Assembly (NCBI GenBank): GCA_902586485.1
Contig: CACIHO010000001.1
Location: 1 to 64,000 of the forward strand
Length of the DNA: 64,000 bases
Direction: 5' to 3'
DNA from: an uncultured Pelagibacteraceae bacterium
GTDB taxonomy: Bacteria; Pseudomonadota; Alphaproteobacteria; Pelagibacterales; Pelagibacteraceae
The notes under the pieces were generated by a model. It was not told the origin of the DNA, searched no databases, and saw only the letters and a program-made list of their open reading frames with translations. Below are positions 62,014-64,000 of the stretch, one piece after another (the first letter of the stretch is position 1; every line of letters starts with the position of its first letter). A program made the position numbers and the translations under genes.

Positions 62014-63372
62014 TTAGCCTTTTACAACTTCTCTTGTATTTGCGTTAAAAGACTCTTTGAATGGAATATCCACAACTACAGCATCTACAGGTGTTCCTGG
62101 AGTATCTGAGTATTTTTCTGGAAGATGAACTTTAAACTTAGTTCCAACTTTATTTTTTGGAAATCCATTAGGGTTTAAAGTTCCATCAAACGGAACGTAT
62201 CCCATAGCAATATTGGTTTTCTTTTCAGGATGCCACCATGGTGAAGTAAGAAATCCAACTGGATCTCCACCACTTTCTGGTGATACAAGCCAAAAGTCTG
62301 GCGCATAATCATCGATTGGTTTACCGCCTAACTCCATTCCAACTAATTGAAGTTTATATGGTTTTTTTCCAGCTTTAATATCTGCTCCCATTTTCTCTAA
62401 AGCAGCTTTACCAACATAATCAGCTTTTTTATTCCATTCACCTTTACCAGATAATGAAACTTGATAACCTAAATTACATTGAAATGGATTATGTTGTTGA
62501 TCCATGTCTTGCCCCCAAGAAAGAATACCTGCTTGTATTCTTCTATGGTGTGCAGGTGCAATCACCATCAATTTATGTTTTTTTCCTGCATCTAATACCG
62601 CATTCCACATATCTTCAGCATATAAAGTAGCATTTCTTAAATATATCTCATAACCAGCTTCTCCTGAAAAACCAGATTGAGAAATTACACAACTTCTTCC
62701 CCCAACTGTTGCTTCCGCTAATCCATAGAAAGGCATATTATCAAAATCAACTTGGTCACCACAAAGGTCTTGCATTAAAGCTTTTGACTTAGGACCTTGA
62801 ATTTGTACTGGACATGCATCAATTTCTTCAATTGTACAATTAAATCTTCCATCTGCATTTACACCCTGTAAATACATTCCGATATCAGAGTCTGATAATG
62901 AAAACCAAAATTCATCTTCTGAAATTCTTAAAAGAATTGGATCGTTTAAAACACCACCATAAGTATTACACAATATTACATATCTTGCTCTCATAGGAGA
63001 AATTTTTGTTGCGTCTCTAGTTATAACGTAGTCGGTAAATTTTTCTGCATCTGGACCTTTAACTCTTATTTGTCTTTCAACAGCCACGTTCCACATTGTT
63101 ACATGATTAACAATAGCGTCGTACTCAACCATTGCTCCACCATCTTCAGGTTTTACATAACCTCTTGGATGATAAATTCGATTGTATACTGTTGCTCTCC
63201 AACAACCAGCCTGCATTGATAAATGCCAATAAGGTGATTTTCTTACCCTTGTTGAAATTAGCATTTCAACTTTAGTTGGCCCACTTTGTCTTAAATTATA
63301 TGGTACTTCTCTATCTGATTGATCAACAGAAGTAACATGTTTTAGTTTAGTATAGTCAAATTCATTAGACAT
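62014..63372 (-). CDS. GcvT-like THF-dependent methyltransferase / demethylase
   Basis: A 452-residue protein of the GcvT/DmdA/LigM superfamily that would move a methyl group from an unknown substrate to THF. Marks are VKGPDAEKFTDYVITRD, VQIQGPKSKALMQDL, SQSGFSGEAGYEIYLR and RRIQAGILSWGQDMD. It is longer than DmdA (about 370) and lacks its N-terminal pattern. Size and a MetF-like partner resemble LigM-type O-demethylases, whose gene also sits beside metF. The start overlaps the MetF-like gene by 8 bases, so the pair is one unit. Substrate is open: a methylated osmolyte, sulfonium or methoxy compound. Confidence 0.78.
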   Translation of the reverse strand: MSNEFDYTKLKHVTSVDQSDREVPYNLRQSGPTKVEMLISTRVRKSPYWHLSMQAGCWRATVYNRIYHPRGYVKPEDGGAMVEYDAIVNHVTMWNVAVERQIRVKGPDAEKFTDYVITRDATKISPMRARYVILCNTYGGVLNDPILLRISEDEFWFSLSDSDIGMYLQGVNADGRFNCTIEEIDACPVQIQGPKSKALMQDLCGDQVDFDNMPFYGLAEATVGGRSCVISQSGFSGEAGYEIYLRNATLYAEDMWNAVLDAGKKHKLMVIAPAHHRRIQAGILSWGQDMDQQHNPFQCNLGYQVSLSGKGEWNKKADYVGKAALEKMGADIKAGKKPYKLQLVGMELGGKPIDDYAPDFWLVSPESGGDPVGFLTSPWWHPEKKTNIAMGYVPFDGTLNPNGFPKNKVGTKFKVHLPEKYSDTPGTPVDAVVVDIPFKESFNANTREVVKG

Positions 63373-64000
63373 AACTATTCTCCTTCAACCACTTGTTAGT
63401 TTCCTTCAAGCCGCCGAATGTATAAATGTGGAAGTTATCAGTGTGCGATTTAACTTTCCCAATTAAATCATTAGGGTCTTTAGGTTTCAATAAATCTAAT
63501 GCCTTACTAAAATTAGATTTAAGAAAGTTTAAGGAATTTTTTGTCCCAACAATATTAGCAAATTTAATTAAACTAGATATTTTTAATGGCCCAGTAATTC
63601 CCACATGCACTGGTACGCTTTGCTTAGAAATAAAATCTATAATAGGCTGAGGATCTAGCAACCACTGTGTTACAATATAATCAGCATAAGGCTTTTTATC
63701 TATCATAGCTTTTTCTAAATCTGAGTCGGATATATCAGGACTCCCCTCGGGATGTCCAGCAATTCCTATTTTCATTTTTTCAAAATAACCTGTCTCTAAA
63801 AGTTGAAATGAACTATCAAATTTACCTGCTGGCTCTCTTCCACCTCCAATAATTAAGGCTTGCTTCACCCCTCCATCTTTGCATCTAGAGACGTAATCTT
63901 TTAGTTCTTTTTCATCATACATTGATCTAGCAGGAAAATGAGGCACAGGGTTAAATCCTTTTTTCACAAGCTCAACTGCTTTATCAGCAGTCTCTCTATA
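63365..64000 (-). CDS. Methylenetetrahydrofolate reductase-like protein (5' end beyond window)
   Basis: The frame is open to the window edge, beyond the GTG near 63967: upstream codons read YRETADKAVELV before KKGFNPVPHFPARSM, with no stop, so the N-terminus lies outside. The visible 212 residues show IGGGREPAGKF, IGIAGHPEGSPD and ADYIVTQWLLDPQPIIDFI, the barrel motifs of MetF. The expected reaction interconverts methyl-THF and methylene-THF. Overlap with the GcvT-like gene suggests it oxidises the methyl-THF formed there. MetF-like proteins without FAD ligands exist, so activity is inferred. Confidence 0.78.
   Translation of the reverse strand, partial: YRETADKAVELVKKGFNPVPHFPARSMYDEKELKDYVSRCKDGGVKQALIIGGGREPAGKFDSSFQLLETGYFEKMKIGIAGHPEGSPDISDSDLEKAMIDKKPYADYIVTQWLLDPQPIIDFISKQSVPVHVGITGPLKISSLIKFANIVGTKNSLNFLKSNFSKALDLLKPKDPNDLIGKVKSHTDNFHIYTFGGLKETNKWLKENSYV

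Noticed and set aside
62014-63372. DMSP demethylase DmdA
   Set aside because: Same superfamily, but about 80 residues longer and without the DmdA N-terminal pattern; kept as THF-dependent demethylase of unknown substrate.
1-64000. CRISPR arrays, insertion sequences, prophage or tRNA-linked island
   Set aside because: No regular direct repeats, transposase, integrase or tRNA-like cloverleaf was seen on either strand by eye; composition looks uniform.

Overview
The window reads as a chromosomal segment of a SAR11-type marine alphaproteobacterium (Pelagibacterales). By eye it is about 30% GC and nearly every base is coding. Gaps are a few bases or genes overlap, and no gap exceeds about 150 bases. 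Gene content points the same way: polyamine and TMAO ABC transporters, Amt, trimethylamine/TMAO/N-methylglutamate genes and THF C1 genes. I saw no tRNA, rRNA, CRISPR array, insertion sequence or phage gene.

Layout. 1-12.1 kb: the tail of an M24 peptidase, a polyamine-type ABC transporter (ATPase, binding protein, two permeases), a 3-hydroxyacyl-CoA dehydrogenase/enoyl-CoA hydratase fusion, two envelope proteins (cyclophilin and a HEXXH protein), agmatinase, aldehyde dehydrogenase and an M20 deacetylase. 12.1-19.6 kb: housekeeping genes on the plus strand (CsaA, LysE-type exporter, aconitase, YfgM-like/BamB-like pair, cupin-like protein, ZapE, YjbQ). 19.6-32.4 kb: a minus-strand nitrogen and methylamine block (photolyase, a diaminopropionate-lyase-like enzyme, type III glutamine synthetase, two tiny membrane proteins, Amt, a three-subunit glutamate-synthase-like enzyme with a companion protein, a second glutamine-synthetase-like ligase, an FAD oxidoreductase and a winged-helix protein). 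32.4-43.9 kb: TMAO demethylase (Tdm), a TMAO/betaine-type ABC transporter (TmoX, TmoW, TmoV), glycerol kinase, glycerol-3-phosphate dehydrogenase and trimethylamine monooxygenase (Tmm). 44-52.8 kb: iron alcohol dehydrogenase, a class I amidotransferase, formate-THF ligase and a four-subunit sarcosine-oxidase/N-methylglutamate-dehydrogenase operon. 52.8-61.3 kb: a permease, hypotheticals, a racemase, cold shock protein, PurEK and an operon of an M19 dipeptidase-like protein with three uncharacterised proteins. 61.3-64 kb: a Yip1-like membrane protein, a GcvT-like THF methyltransferase and a MetF-like reductase running off the end.

How it works together. The central theme is methylated-amine catabolism. 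Tmm oxidises trimethylamine to TMAO, TmoXWV imports TMAO, and Tdm splits it to dimethylamine and formaldehyde. Monomethylamine can be ligated to glutamate by a GS-like enzyme, converted to N-methylglutamate by the glutamate-synthase-like trio, and oxidised by the SoxBDAG/MgdABCD-like complex. That yields glutamate (nitrogen) and a C1 unit for THF, where Fhs and the MetF-like enzyme act. The dimethylamine-to-monomethylamine step is not visible here. Amt and the type III glutamine synthetase fit ammonium capture from the same substrates. The polyamine transporter, agmatinase and aldehyde dehydrogenase form a second organic-nitrogen module.

A recurring regulatory design is an intrinsic-terminator-like hairpin just after a highly expressed first gene, with the next gene starting at or close to the T-run. 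It is seen after potD and after the Amt companion gene. A related terminator follows tmoX. Three short genes easily missed by length filters (50, 55 and 36 residues) are supported by position and coupling.
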